Shown: piece by piece, positions 26,809-34,887 of the stretch
Layout of the letters: each line of letters starts with the position of its first letter
How positions within the stretch are numbered: the first letter of the stretch is position 1
Assembly: GCF_037911585.1 (NCBI RefSeq)
Contig: NZ_JBAJNS010000001.1
Span: 3,342,001 to 3,406,000, forward strand
Length of the DNA stretch: 64,000 bases
Reading direction: 5' to 3'
Origin: Streptomyces sp. GSL17-111
Lineage (GTDB): Bacteria > Actinomycetota > Actinomycetes > Streptomycetales > Streptomycetaceae
The notes under the pieces: generated by a model
Seen by the model: the letters and a program-made list of their open reading frames with translations, nothing else
The model's database searches: none
What the model was told of the DNA's origin: nothing
Translations under genes and position numbers: made by a program

Positions 26809-27072
26809 GGCTCCTGAGCCCCCGTCACCTCAGCTGTTCGCCGCGACGCCGGCACCGGTCCCGCCCGGTGTCGGCGTCGCGGCGATTCGCGCGGTTTGTG
26901 GCGCGTGCGTCCCGCCGGGTGGGGTATACGAACCGGGAGTCATCGCCCGAATGGGTCAACCAGACGGGACATTGCTTACAAATCACCTCAGCCTGAAAGC
27001 ACACAGGTACACCCGGGCCGGGGAGCGGGTGCGCGCGCATCGCCGCGTGGCCCGCTCGTAGGAGGTGCCGCT

Positions 27073-27651
27073 ATGCCGCAGGTGCAGGTCTACGTCTCTA
27101 TCCCCCTGCCCGTCGACGAGGTCTTCGGCTTCCTGGCCGACGGACGGAATCTGCCGCGCTGGCATTCCGGGGTCATGGAGATCCGGGGCACCGATCCCTT
27201 CGGCCCCCGGTGCGGTGAAGGGTGCGTCTACCGCTACCGCTTCCCGGGCCGGCACCGCGACTTCCGGCTGGAGTGCTGCGCGTTCGAGCCCGGCCGCCTG
27301 ATCGGGTTCCTGGGCCAGCGCATGTGGACCCCGCTGGGCACCCAGGTGCCGCGCTACGACTTCCGGCTGTGGCCGCAGGGCCCGGGCTGCCGGGTGGGGG
27401 TGCAGGTCACGTCCTGGCTCACGGGCGGCATGCTCGCGCTGTGGCCGGTGGTGTCGGTGGGCTGGCGCCGCGACCTGCCGGACGACGTCCAGCGGCTCCA
27501 CGAGGTGCTGACCGGATCCGAGGAGCCGGCCGACATCGGCTTTGACCCCGGACCGGGCGTCATCCGCCCCCAGCACCCGCGGCCGCCGCGGCCCACACAG
27601 CACCGCCCCCGCCGCCCGGCCCGCCGCTTCCGGCTCCCCGCGACCCGCTGA
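27073..27651 (+). CDS. SRPBCC (START-like) family protein
   Basis: A 192-residue protein whose first 150 residues form a polyketide-cyclase/START-like lipid-binding fold (YVSIPLPVDEVFGFLADGRNLPRWHSGV). The C-terminal 45 residues are Pro/Arg-rich. It has a perfect ribosome site, AGGAGGT, 7 bases before ATG 27073. A single gene ending in a strong hairpin; ligand unknown. Confidence 0.82.
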   Translation: MPQVQVYVSIPLPVDEVFGFLADGRNLPRWHSGVMEIRGTDPFGPRCGEGCVYRYRFPGRHRDFRLECCAFEPGRLIGFLGQRMWTPLGTQVPRYDFRLWPQGPGCRVGVQVTSWLTGGMLALWPVVSVGWRRDLPDDVQRLHEVLTGSEEPADIGFDPGPGVIRPQHPRPPRPTQHRPRRPARRFRLPATR

Positions 27652-27672
27652 CCGGCCGCCCTCGGCACGGCG

Positions 27673-27710
27673 CGGGCCCGGTCGCCATGCGGACATGGCG
27701 ACCGGGCCCG
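27673..27710. terminator. Bidirectional hairpin terminator
   Basis: A perfect 17-bp stem (27673-27689 with 27694-27710) and a CGGA loop between the convergent SRPBCC and MreB-like genes. Confidence 0.88.
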
Positions 27711-27731
27711 TTCCGTCGGGCGCACGCGGGG

Positions 27732-28775
27732 TCAGGGCAGGGCGTCGAGGGAGAGCAGGGGGCGCACCCGGCCCTCGATCATCGCCGTGACGCCGCTGAC
27801 CGCCGCGGCCGCCGGGGCGTCGGCGACGTGCACCGCCATGGACGTCGCCCGGTGCAACCGGTCCGCCAGCCCCGGAAGGTCGGCGTAGCCGCCGGCCAGC
27901 ATGACGCCCCGGTCGGCGAGGTCGGCCACGAGGTCGGGCGGGCAGCGGTGCAGCACGCCGCGGATGGTGTCCAGCACCGCCATGAGCGGGCCGTGCGTCG
28001 CCGCGTCCACCTCGTGGGCGTCGATCTGCACCGTGCGGGCGAGCCCGGTGGCCGCGTCGCGACCGTGCACGACCAGGCCGCCGGGGTCGCCGGGCAGCCC
28101 GCCCGTGCCGCCGGCGGTGACCTCGGCGTGCAGGCCGCGCACGGCTTCGGAGGGGATGGAGAGCTCGTAGCGGTTGCGCAGGTGACGGCCGACCGCGCCG
28201 TACAGGGTCTCGCCGCCGACGCCGACCTGTGCCGCGGCGACGATCGCTCCCAGCGAGAGGACGGCGACCTGCGTGGTGTCCGCCCCGCAGAGCACGACCA
28301 TGGTCGCCTCGGGACGCTCCACCGGCAGACCGCACCCCACGGCCGCCGCGAAGAGCGTGTCGACCAGCTCCACCCGGCGGCAGCCGAGCCCGGTGAGGGT
28401 CGCCACCGCGGCCCGCTGGGCGAGGGGGTCGGCGTCGTGGGGGACGCACACGGCCGCCCGCAGCAGCGGACGGCGGCGCCAGGCCCGGCGGACCTTCTCC
28501 CCGACCATGGCGCGCAGCATGCGCTGGGCCATCTGGACGTCGTGCACGGTTCCGTCGGCGACGGGCCGGACGACCCGGATCTGCGGCGGCGTCCGCCCGT
28601 ACATCCGCTGGGCCGGAGTGCCGACGGCGATGAGCGCGCCGGACCTGGTGTTGACGGCGACGACCGACGGTTCGTCGACGACGACCCCGGCGTGTTTGAG
28701 GTACACCCGCGTCCGGTCCGCGCCCAGGTCGACGGCGACGGTGCAGCGGCGTAGTTGCTCGTAGCTGAAGTTCAC
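27732..28775 (-). CDS. MreB/Mbl-like actin homologue
   Basis: A 347-residue actin-fold ATPase relative. Phosphate loop 1 reads VAVDLGADRTRVYLKHAG, the second phosphate region VVLCGADTTQVAVLSLG, and the adenosine loop VMLAGGYADLPGLADRL. GTG 28773-28775 follows GGGGAGAAAG and is preferred to the longer reading. It stands outside any mreBCD cluster, so it is likely the divergent Mbl-type protein that Streptomyces carry beside true MreB for spore-wall work. The loop residues differ from canonical MreB (GTAN). Confidence 0.83.
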   Translation of the reverse strand: MNFSYEQLRRCTVAVDLGADRTRVYLKHAGVVVDEPSVVAVNTRSGALIAVGTPAQRMYGRTPPQIRVVRPVADGTVHDVQMAQRMLRAMVGEKVRRAWRRRPLLRAAVCVPHDADPLAQRAAVATLTGLGCRRVELVDTLFAAAVGCGLPVERPEATMVVLCGADTTQVAVLSLGAIVAAAQVGVGGETLYGAVGRHLRNRYELSIPSEAVRGLHAEVTAGGTGGLPGDPGGLVVHGRDAATGLARTVQIDAHEVDAATHGPLMAVLDTIRGVLHRCPPDLVADLADRGVMLAGGYADLPGLADRLHRATSMAVHVADAPAAAAVSGVTAMIEGRVRPLLSLDALP

Positions 28776-28860
28776 GGCGCTTTCTCCCCGCGCGAGGCTG
28801 TAGGTCCCACCATCGTCGGCCGGTTCCCGCAACCCCGCGCGCGCGGCTGCGCCGTCCGGC

Positions 28861-28892
28861 CCAGCACCCCGGCGCTCGCGCCGGGGTGCTGG
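28861..28892. terminator. Terminator of the ABC exporter gene
   Basis: A perfect 14-bp stem (28861-28874 with 28879-28892) with a CTCG loop, 31 bases after the ABC stop and before the MreB-like gene. Confidence 0.85.
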
Positions 28893-28922
28893 GCCGGGGC
28901 GCTGGGCCGGGGTGGCGGGCCG

Positions 28923-30803
28923 TCACCCGCCTACGGCGGGGGCGGACGCGGCGAACTGGGTGCGGTGCAGTTCGGCGTAGCGCCCGGCACGGGCCAGCAG
29001 CTCCTCGTGGGTGCCGCGTTCCACGATGCGGCCGGCCTCCAGGACGAGGATCTGGTCGGCCTGACGGACCGTCGAGAGCCGGTGGGCGATCACCACGGCG
29101 GTGCGTCCGCTCAGCGCCTCGGTCAGGGCCTCCTGCACGGCCGCCTCGGAGGTCGAGTCGAGGTGGGCGGTGGCCTCGTCCAGGATCACGACGCGGGGCC
29201 GGGCGAGCAGCAGCCGGGCGATCGTCAGGCGCTGCCGCTCCCCGCCGGAGAGCCGGTAGCCGCGTTCGCCGACGACCGTGTCCAGGCCGTCGGGCAGGGC
29301 GGCGACCAGCGCGTCGATCCGGGCGCGGCGCAGGGCGTCCCACATCTCCTCCTCGCTCGCGTCGGGGCGGGGCAGGAGGAGGTTGGCGCGGATCGTGTCG
29401 TGGAAGAGGTGGCCGTCCTGGGTGACCATCCCGACGGTCCGCCGCAGGGACTCGGCCGTCAGGTCGCGCACGTCCGTTCCGCCGACGCGGACGGCGCCGC
29501 CGTCGACGTCGTACAGCCGCGCGGCGAGCTGGGCGACGGTGGACTTGCCCGCACCGGAGGAACCGACGAGCGCGACCATCTCCCCGGGCCGCGCGTGGAA
29601 GGAGACGCCGTGCAGCACCCGCTCACCGCCGCGCGCGTCCAGCGTCGCGACCTCCTCCAGTGAGGCGAGGGAGACCGCCGTCGCGGCGGGGTAGCCGAAG
29701 TCGACGGCGTCGAACTCCATCGAGGCCGGGCCCGGGGGGACCGGGACGGCGTCAGGCGCCTCCTCGATCAGCGGCTTGAGGTCCAGCACCTCGAAGACGC
29801 GCTGGAAGCTCACCAGCGCGGTCATCACCTCGACCCGGGCCCCGGCCAGCGCCGTCAGCGGGGCGTAGAGGCGGGTGAGCAGGAGGGCGAGCGAGACGAC
29901 GGTGCCGGCGGCGAGCCCGCCCCCGACGGCGAGCCAGCCGCCGAGTCCGTAGACGAGGGCGAGGGCCAGGGCGGAGACGAGGGTGAGCGCCGTGACGAAC
30001 GACATCTGGAGCATGGCGATGCGCACACCGATGTCCCGCACCTCCGCGGCCCGCCGTGCGAACTCGGCGGACTCCTCCTCCGGCCGCCCGAACAGCTTCA
30101 CGAGCGTCGCGCCCGGGGCGGAGAACCGCTCGGTCATCCGGGTGCTCATCACGGAGTTGTGGTTCGCGGCCTCCCGCGACAGCCGGGCGAGCCGGGTCCC
30201 CATACGCCGCGCGGGGAGGACGAAGAGCGGGAGCAGGACGAGGGCGAACAGCGTGACGCGCCAGGACAGCTGGAGCATCACCACGAGCGTCAGCAGCAGC
30301 GTGACGAGGTTGGAGACGAGCCCGGAGAGGGTGTCGCTGAAGGCCCGCTGGGCTCCGATCACGTCGTTGTTGAGACGGCTGACGAGGGCCCCGGTGCGGG
30401 TGCGGGTGAAGAAGGCGACGGGCATCCGCTGCACGTGGTCGTAGACGGCGCCGCGCAGGTCCAGGATCAGGCCCTCGCCGATGCGGGCGGACAGCCAGCG
30501 CGTCAGCAGCCCCGTCGCCGCCTCCGCGACGGCGATCAGGGCGATGAGGACGGCGAGCAGGACGACGGTGCGGCGGTCCTCCCCGGCGACGATGACGTTC
30601 ACCACCCGGCCGGCCAGCAGGGGCGTCGCCACCGCGAACACGGCGGCGACGGTGCTGAAGACCAGGAAGAAACCGATGAGCCGCCGGTGCGGCCGGGCGA
30701 ACACCGCGATACGCCGCAGGGTGGCCCGGGAGAAGGGGCGTCGGTCCTCGCTGGCGTGGCGGGCGTTGTAGAGGGCGTTCCACGCGGTCATGTGCATCGA
30801 CAT
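28923..30803 (-). CDS. ABC exporter, fused membrane and ATPase domains
   Basis: A 626-residue half-transporter. Six membrane helices fill residues about 35-330; the ATPase has Walker A GSSGAGKS, signature LSGGERQR, Walker B VVILDEATAHLD and the H-loop IAHRLS. The transmembrane part has the QRMPVAFFTRTRTGALVSRLNND coupling segment of multidrug/lipid exporters. ATG 30801-30803 has GGAGG 5 bases upstream. It stands alone, so it probably works as a homodimer. Substrate unknown. A possible MerR-type promoter lies 40-70 bases upstream. Confidence 0.9.
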   Translation of the reverse strand: MSMHMTAWNALYNARHASEDRRPFSRATLRRIAVFARPHRRLIGFFLVFSTVAAVFAVATPLLAGRVVNVIVAGEDRRTVVLLAVLIALIAVAEAATGLLTRWLSARIGEGLILDLRGAVYDHVQRMPVAFFTRTRTGALVSRLNNDVIGAQRAFSDTLSGLVSNLVTLLLTLVVMLQLSWRVTLFALVLLPLFVLPARRMGTRLARLSREAANHNSVMSTRMTERFSAPGATLVKLFGRPEEESAEFARRAAEVRDIGVRIAMLQMSFVTALTLVSALALALVYGLGGWLAVGGGLAAGTVVSLALLLTRLYAPLTALAGARVEVMTALVSFQRVFEVLDLKPLIEEAPDAVPVPPGPASMEFDAVDFGYPAATAVSLASLEEVATLDARGGERVLHGVSFHARPGEMVALVGSSGAGKSTVAQLAARLYDVDGGAVRVGGTDVRDLTAESLRRTVGMVTQDGHLFHDTIRANLLLPRPDASEEEMWDALRRARIDALVAALPDGLDTVVGERGYRLSGGERQRLTIARLLLARPRVVILDEATAHLDSTSEAAVQEALTEALSGRTAVVIAHRLSTVRQADQILVLEAGRIVERGTHEELLARAGRYAELHRTQFAASAPAVGG

Positions 30804-30841
30804 CCGGGCCTCCGGCGCGGCGGGTGGTGAGTGGGGTCCCG

Positions 30842-30872
30842 ACGCTAGGAGTTCAACCGGACTTCAGGTCAA
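30842..30872 (-). promoter_or_regulatory. Candidate promoter with 19-bp spacer (MerR-type)
   Basis: On the reverse strand TTGACC (30867-30872) and TAGCGT (30842-30847) are separated by 19 bases. The over-long spacer with an imperfect dyad in it is the hallmark of MerR-controlled promoters; it would serve the ABC exporter. Confidence 0.5.
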
Positions 30873-30905
30873 GGTGTTCCGGTGTGGCGTGGCGTGGCGC
30901 GGGCG

Positions 30906-30943
30906 CCCCGGGGCCCGGGCGTGCGAGGAGGCCGGGCCCGGGG
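30906..30943. terminator. Possible terminator after rpsN
   Basis: A GC-rich imperfect stem (30906-30918 with 30932-30943, one bulge) just downstream of the S14 stop. Confidence 0.45.
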
Positions 30944-30950
30944 CGGTCCG

Positions 30951-31256
30951 TCACCAGCTCGACTTGCGGACCCCGGGCAGCTCCCCGGCGTGGGCCATCT
31001 GCCGCAGCCGGATCCGGGAGAGGCCGAACGCCCGCAGGTGGCCGCGCGGGCGGCCGTCGACGGAGTCGCGGTTGCGGACACGGGTGGCGCTGGCGTCACG
31101 CGGCTGGCGCCGCAGCTCCCGCCGCGCGGCCGTCCGCTCCTCCTCCGGGGTCGTCGGATCGGCGAGGACGCGCTTCAGCTCGGCCCGCCGGGCGGCGTAC
31201 CGGGCGACGACGGCCCGCCGCTGGTCGTTCTTCGCGATCTTGCTCTTCTTCGCCAC
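30951..31256 (-). CDS. rpsN: 30S ribosomal protein S14, zinc-free paralogue
   Basis: A 101-residue S14 of the long, C- form: it lacks the CxxC..CxxC zinc ribbon of the short form and carries [28 protein letters not shown] then the conserved [23 protein letters not shown] end. It follows L28 by 9 bases on the same strand. Such paralogues replace the zinc-binding protein in ribosomes when zinc is short and are repressed by Zur, which fits the box upstream of L28. Confidence 0.94.
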   Translation of the reverse strand: MAKKSKIAKNDQRRAVVARYAARRAELKRVLADPTTPEEERTAARRELRRQPRDASATRVRNRDSVDGRPRGHLRAFGLSRIRLRQMAHAGELPGVRKSSW

Positions 31257-31265
31257 GGTGTTCCC

Positions 31266-31502
31266 TCAGACCTTCCCGCCGCGGGCCCGGATGCGGGCGA
31301 CGGCGGCCTCGATGCCGATGGCGTCCACGGTGCGCAGCCCCTTGGTGCTGAGCGTCAGCCGCACGTGGCGGCGCTCGCTGGGCAGCCAGTAGCGCTTGCG
31401 CTGGATGTTCGGGTCGAAGCGGCGCGACGAGCGCCGGTGGGAGTGGGAGATCTGCTGGCCGAAGACCGGCGCGCGGCCGGTGAGCTGGCAGTGAGCGGAC
31501 AA
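31266..31502 (-). CDS. rpmB: 50S ribosomal protein L28, zinc-free paralogue
   Basis: A 78-residue L28 starting at TTG 31500-31502 with AGGAG 7 bases upstream; it reads [30 protein letters not shown]. Only one Cys remains, so the zinc site of the C+ form is missing. It leads the leftward L28-S14 pair and shares its control region with the divergent L33 gene. Confidence 0.93.
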   Translation of the reverse strand: MSAHCQLTGRAPVFGQQISHSHRRSSRRFDPNIQRKRYWLPSERRHVRLTLSTKGLRTVDAIGIEAAVARIRARGGKV

Positions 31503-31526
31503 GGCGGAGCTCCTTCGCAGCGTTAA

Positions 31527-31541
31527 TGAACATGATTTTCG
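31527..31541. promoter_or_regulatory. Zur box between divergent ribosomal genes
   Basis: TGAACATGATTTTCG matches the Streptomyces Zur consensus (7-1-7 palindrome like TGAAAATGATTTTCA) with two arm mismatches. It lies between L28 and L33, where Zur-Zn would repress both transcripts. Confidence 0.78.
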
Positions 31542-31547
31542 TTTGTG

Positions 31548-31553
31548 TATAGT
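31548..31553 (+). promoter_or_regulatory. Probable -10 element of rpmG, leaderless transcript
   Basis: TATAGT ends 7 bases before the L33 ATG at 31561, so transcription should begin at or next to the start codon. No ribosome site precedes that ATG, in keeping with a leaderless mRNA. Confidence 0.55.
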
Positions 31554-31560
31554 ACCCCGC

Positions 31561-31725
31561 ATGCCACGCACCGACGTCCGCCCCGTCATCAAGCTCAGGT
31601 CCACCGCCGGCACCGGCTACACGTACGTGACGCGCAAGAACCGCCGGAACGACCCCGACCGGCTCCGGCTGCGCAAGTACGACCCCGTCGCCCGGCGCCA
31701 CGTCGAGTTCCGCGAAGAGCGCTGA
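31561..31725 (+). CDS. rpmG: 50S ribosomal protein L33, zinc-free paralogue
   Basis: A 54-residue L33 ([24 protein letters not shown]...LRLRKYDP) with no cysteines, so the four-Cys zinc site is absent. ATG 31561 is the family start; the longer reading upstream lies in the promoter. First gene of the rightward zinc-starvation operon L33-L31-COG0523-S18. Confidence 0.94.
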   Translation: MPRTDVRPVIKLRSTAGTGYTYVTRKNRRNDPDRLRLRKYDPVARRHVEFREER

Positions 31726-31800
31726 TCCCCGCCCGACCCCGACCGACCCCGACCGGCGTTGCCGGTCCCGCCCGCCCTCCCGAAGGGAGCACCCCCCCCC

Positions 31801-32055
31801 GTGAAGCCCGGCATCCACCCCCCGTACCGGCCCGTCGTCTTCCGCGACCGCGCCGCCGGATTCGCCTTCCTGACCCGGTCCACCGCCACCAGCGACCGGA
31901 CCGTCACCTGGGAGGACGGCGCCACCTACCCGGTGGTGGACGTGGAGATCTCCTCCGCGAGCCACCCCTTCTACACCGGCACCGCCCGCGTCCTGGACAC
32001 CGCCGGCCGCGTCGAGCGCTTCGAGCGCCGCTACGCCCGTCGCGAGGCCCGCTGA
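31801..32055 (+). CDS. rpmE2: 50S ribosomal protein L31 type B
   Basis: An 84-residue L31 of the zinc-free B type: [27 protein letters not shown] and [25 protein letters not shown], with no CxxC. GTG 31801 follows GGGAG by 11 bases, and the gap contains a run of nine C. The stop shares a base with the next ATG (TGATG). Confidence 0.93.
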   Translation: MKPGIHPPYRPVVFRDRAAGFAFLTRSTATSDRTVTWEDGATYPVVDVEISSASHPFYTGTARVLDTAGRVERFERRYARREAR

Positions 32056-33236
32056 TGCTGCCCGTCGTCATCGTGGCCGGCATGCACGCCGACGCCCGCC
32101 GGGCCGCCGTCGACCGGATGCTCGCCACCGTCCCCGGCAGCGTCGCCCTCCACCACGACCTCACCGACGCCCCCGGGGGAACGGTGCGCCGCACCGTCCG
32201 CGAGCACGGCGGCGTGCTGGACGCCGGGCACACACCGCTCGTCGGCGACTGCGCCTGCTGCGCCCTGCGCGAGGACCTCGTCCCCGAGCTGGAGCGGCTC
32301 GCCCGCGCGGGCGCGCACCGGCTGGCCGTCGTCGAGCTGTGGGACTCCGTCGAGCCGCGCTCCATGGCGGAGGTCGTCGCGGGCTGCGGCTGCGCGGACG
32401 TCCGGCTGACCGGCGTCGTCACCGCCGTCGACCCGGCGCTGATGCTGCCGTGCCTCGGCAACGGCGACGACCTCGCCGAGGCCGGGCTCGCCGCCGCCGC
32501 GAGCGACCGCCGCACGGTCGCGGACACCTTCGCCCGGCAGCTGGAGTACCCGGAGCTCCTCGTGCTGGCCGACGGGCCGGAGCCGGGCGACGCGGAGGAC
32601 CACGCGCTGCTGGCCCAGCTCACCCCGGGCGCCCGGCGGGTGCGCGTCGAGGACGCGGCGTTCCCCGGTGCCGTCACCTCGGCCGGACGCCCCTTCGACG
32701 TCGAGGCGGCGGCGGCCCGCCAGCACCCGGCCTCCGCCCTGCTGCCGCACGACACGGAGGGCCCGGAGCGCACCGGCGCCGAGGACGGGGACGGCGGCGT
32801 CGGCACGCTCGTCTGGCGCCGGGCCCGGCCGTTCCACCCCGGGCGGCTGTACGCGGCGCTGGAGGACCTGTGCTGTGCTGCGGCGCGCAGCCGCGGCCGG
32901 TTCTGGCTGGCCGACCGCCCCGACACGCTGCTGAGTTGGGACGCCGCCGGGGGAGCCCTGTGCGTGGAGAGCGCGGGGCCGTGGCTGGCGTCCCTGCCGG
33001 ACGCCGCCTGGGAGCTCGTGCCCGCGACCCGCCGCGCGGCCGCCGCCCTGGACTGGCACCCCGTCCACGGTGACCGCTGCCAGCACCTGGTGTTCACCTC
33101 ACCGGACCTCGACCGCGAGAATCTCGTCGCCGTCCTGGACTCCTGCCTCCTGACGGACGCCGAGTACGCGGCCGGGCCCGCCGCCTGGCAGGCGCTGCCC
33201 CGCGCGTTCGACGCCCTCCTCGACCCCGTCTCCTGA
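32055..33236 (+). CDS. COG0523 (CobW/YciC-like) protein with degenerate P-loop
   Basis: A 393-residue member of the CobW metallochaperone family from a Zur-type operon, expected to help with zinc delivery. The family metal motif CxCC is present ([10 protein letters not shown]), as is the CobW C-terminal domain ([18 protein letters not shown]). But the Walker A loop, normally GxxxxGK(S/T), reads [12 protein letters not shown] with no Gly-Lys, so GTP binding is doubtful or altered. The ATG overlaps the L31 stop. It may act as a metal carrier without GTPase activity; that is inference. Confidence 0.85.
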   Translation: MLPVVIVAGMHADARRAAVDRMLATVPGSVALHHDLTDAPGGTVRRTVREHGGVLDAGHTPLVGDCACCALREDLVPELERLARAGAHRLAVVELWDSVEPRSMAEVVAGCGCADVRLTGVVTAVDPALMLPCLGNGDDLAEAGLAAAASDRRTVADTFARQLEYPELLVLADGPEPGDAEDHALLAQLTPGARRVRVEDAAFPGAVTSAGRPFDVEAAAARQHPASALLPHDTEGPERTGAEDGDGGVGTLVWRRARPFHPGRLYAALEDLCCAAARSRGRFWLADRPDTLLSWDAAGGALCVESAGPWLASLPDAAWELVPATRRAAAALDWHPVHGDRCQHLVFTSPDLDRENLVAVLDSCLLTDAEYAAGPAAWQALPRAFDALLDPVS

Positions 33237-33304
33237 CCGGGGCCGAACCGTCCCGCCCCGCACGGCCCCTCCCGGCCGCGAACCCGAACCGAAGGACCGT
33301 CCCA

Positions 33305-33541
33305 GTGCCCCGTCGCCACGAACCCCGCAAGCCCGCCCGGCCGCGTCCGAACCCGCTGGACGCGGCGGGCATCGTCTACATCGACTACAAGGACACCGAC
33401 CTGCTGCGGAGGTTCCTCTCCGACCGCGGCAAGATCCGCAGCCGCAGGGTGACGCGGGTCACGGCCCAGCAGCAGCGGCAGTTGGCCCGCGCGATCAAGA
33501 ACGCCCGGGAGGTGGCCCTGTTGCCGTACGGCTCGCGCTGA
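33305..33541 (+). CDS. rpsR: 30S ribosomal protein S18, zinc-free paralogue
   Basis: A 78-residue S18 ([60 protein letters not shown]) without the N-terminal cysteines of zinc-binding forms. GTG 33305 follows AAGGA by about 10 bases. Last gene of the L33-L31-COG0523-S18 unit. Confidence 0.94.
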   Translation: MPRRHEPRKPARPRPNPLDAAGIVYIDYKDTDLLRRFLSDRGKIRSRRVTRVTAQQQRQLARAIKNAREVALLPYGSR

Positions 33542-33669
33542 CGGCCGGTTTGCGGGCCGCCGACGGGGGAACCCGGCGCGCGCTCACTGCGTCTACCGGT
33601 GCGTAGGCCCACGGGTGACCCTGCGCGCCCTTCTCAGGTCTCAGGCGGTAGCCGGGCCGCAACCCGCTG

Positions 33670-33683
33670 TCGTGCACGTGCAT
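33670..33683. promoter_or_regulatory. TCGTGCACGTGCAT palindromic site upstream of DUF397 gene
   Basis: The core TGCACGTGCA is a perfect palindrome. The same 14 bases occur in reverse orientation at 34769-34782 before the XRE regulator gene, so it is a candidate operator for that regulator. Confidence 0.55.
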
Positions 33684-33767
33684 CGGCACATGCAGATGCA
33701 ATTGAACGACGTTATGATCCCGCATAGTTGACCGCGCAACCGGCATTGACCTACCCGGGAGAGTCCT

Positions 33768-34007
33768 ATGCAGCAGGCGTACAACGGCATGGCCGCAGCG
33801 GACCTGTCCGGGGTCAGCTGGCAGAAGAGCCGACACAGCAACTCGCAGGGCACGTGCGTGGAGTTCGCCAAGCTGCCCAGCGGTGACGTCGCGGTGCGCA
33901 ATTCCCGCTTCCCCGAGGGCCCGGCGCTCGTCTACACGCCCGCCGAGGTGGAGGCGATGCTGCTCGGCATCAAGGACGGGGAGTTCGACCACCTCATACG
34001 CGACTGA
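33768..34007 (+). CDS. DUF397 protein
   Basis: A 79-residue protein with the family core LSGVSWQKSRHSNSQGTCVEFAKLPSGDVAVRNSRFPEGPALVYTPAEVEAML. DUF397 genes in Streptomyces are usually paired with XRE/DUF5753 regulators such as the one at 34888, and some act as their partner or antagonist. ATG 33768 follows GGGAG. A strong hairpin ends the gene. Confidence 0.9.
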   Translation: MQQAYNGMAAADLSGVSWQKSRHSNSQGTCVEFAKLPSGDVAVRNSRFPEGPALVYTPAEVEAMLLGIKDGEFDHLIRD

Positions 34008-34043
34008 CCGGTCGGCTGACCGACCGGCCGGGGGCGGATCGCT

Positions 34044-34090
34044 GCACGCGGGAGGGGCCGGACGTCCGCCGTCCGGCCCCTCCCGCGTGC
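34044..34090. terminator. Bidirectional hairpin terminator
   Basis: A perfect 21-bp stem (34044-34064 with 34070-34090) and 5-base loop between the DUF397 gene and the convergent ATP-binding gene. Confidence 0.9.
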
Positions 34091-34131
34091 CGTTGCTGTC
34101 GTGTCGCCTCGGGTCCCTTCCGGGCGGCCCG

Positions 34132-34641
34132 CTACGTCGCGGGGGACGCCACCCGGAACAGGGCCCAGACGACCTTGCCCGGCAGTGTCCCGTGCAGGGG
34201 CTGCCAGCCCCAGCTGTCGCTGAACGCCTCGACCAGGAAGAGGCCCCGGCCCGACTCGGCGGTTCCCTCCGAGAAGCCCGCCGCGTCCGGGTTGCCGGAG
34301 ACGGGCGCCTCCCGGCTCGGGTCGCGCACGGCGCACACCAGCCGGGACGCCCACCGCATCAGGTGCAGCCGCACCGGCGGGTCCGTCGGGGTGGCCGCCG
34401 CGCACGGCAGGCCGTGCCGCAGGGCGTTCGTCACGAGCTCCGAGACGGCCAGGGTGACGTTGTCGCACTCCCCGTCCAGTCCCCATCCGGACAGCGTGAC
34501 GCGGGTGAACTCGCGCGCCGCGCGTACGGCTTCGAAGTGTGGGGGAAGGGCGCAGGAGGCCGACCCGGACAGGGTTCCGGCGTCCTGCGGAGGGAGGCTA
34601 CGCCATAACGGATCGAGCACCGTCGTTCCTTCAGTCCCCAT
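34132..34641 (-). CDS. ATP-binding protein, anti-sigma-factor (RsbW/SpoIIAB) type
   Basis: A 169-residue HATPase_c protein. The N box is in LAVSELVTNALRHG, the G1 box in VCAVRDPSREAPV and the G2 region in ESGRGLFLVEAFSDSWGW. ATG 34639-34641 with AGGGGGA upstream is preferred to a longer reading. Streptomyces have many such kinase-like proteins, often beside DUF397 and XRE genes as here. It might phosphorylate a STAS protein or sequester a sigma factor; partners are unproven. Confidence 0.87.
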   Translation of the reverse strand: MGTEGTTVLDPLWRSLPPQDAGTLSGSASCALPPHFEAVRAAREFTRVTLSGWGLDGECDNVTLAVSELVTNALRHGLPCAAATPTDPPVRLHLMRWASRLVCAVRDPSREAPVSGNPDAAGFSEGTAESGRGLFLVEAFSDSWGWQPLHGTLPGKVVWALFRVASPAT

Positions 34642-34768
34642 GAACGAGGTCCCCCTGACTGTGACGGCTGTTGCGTCCCCGGATGGCGCGGGAACCCAAA
34701 TCTGTTGGCACTTAGTGCACTTGGGCAATGTCCATGGTTCCGAATGCTTGCGGCGGATGCAAGGGCAG

Positions 34769-34782
34769 ATGCACGTGCACGA
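34769..34782. promoter_or_regulatory. ATGCACGTGCACGA palindromic site upstream of XRE regulator
   Basis: Exact reverse-complement match to 33670-33683, about 105 bases before the regulator start. A related GGCACTTAGTGCACTT element lies near 34708-34723 in the same divergent region. Confidence 0.55.
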
Positions 34783-34887
34783 AGAACTTTCGATTCTGTG
34801 TAACCACTTGGGCACGCAATGAAGCCCGAAGATGGCAGACTGATCCCCGGGCGGGGGTGCTTGTCTGATCAGATAAGGAGTTTTCCG

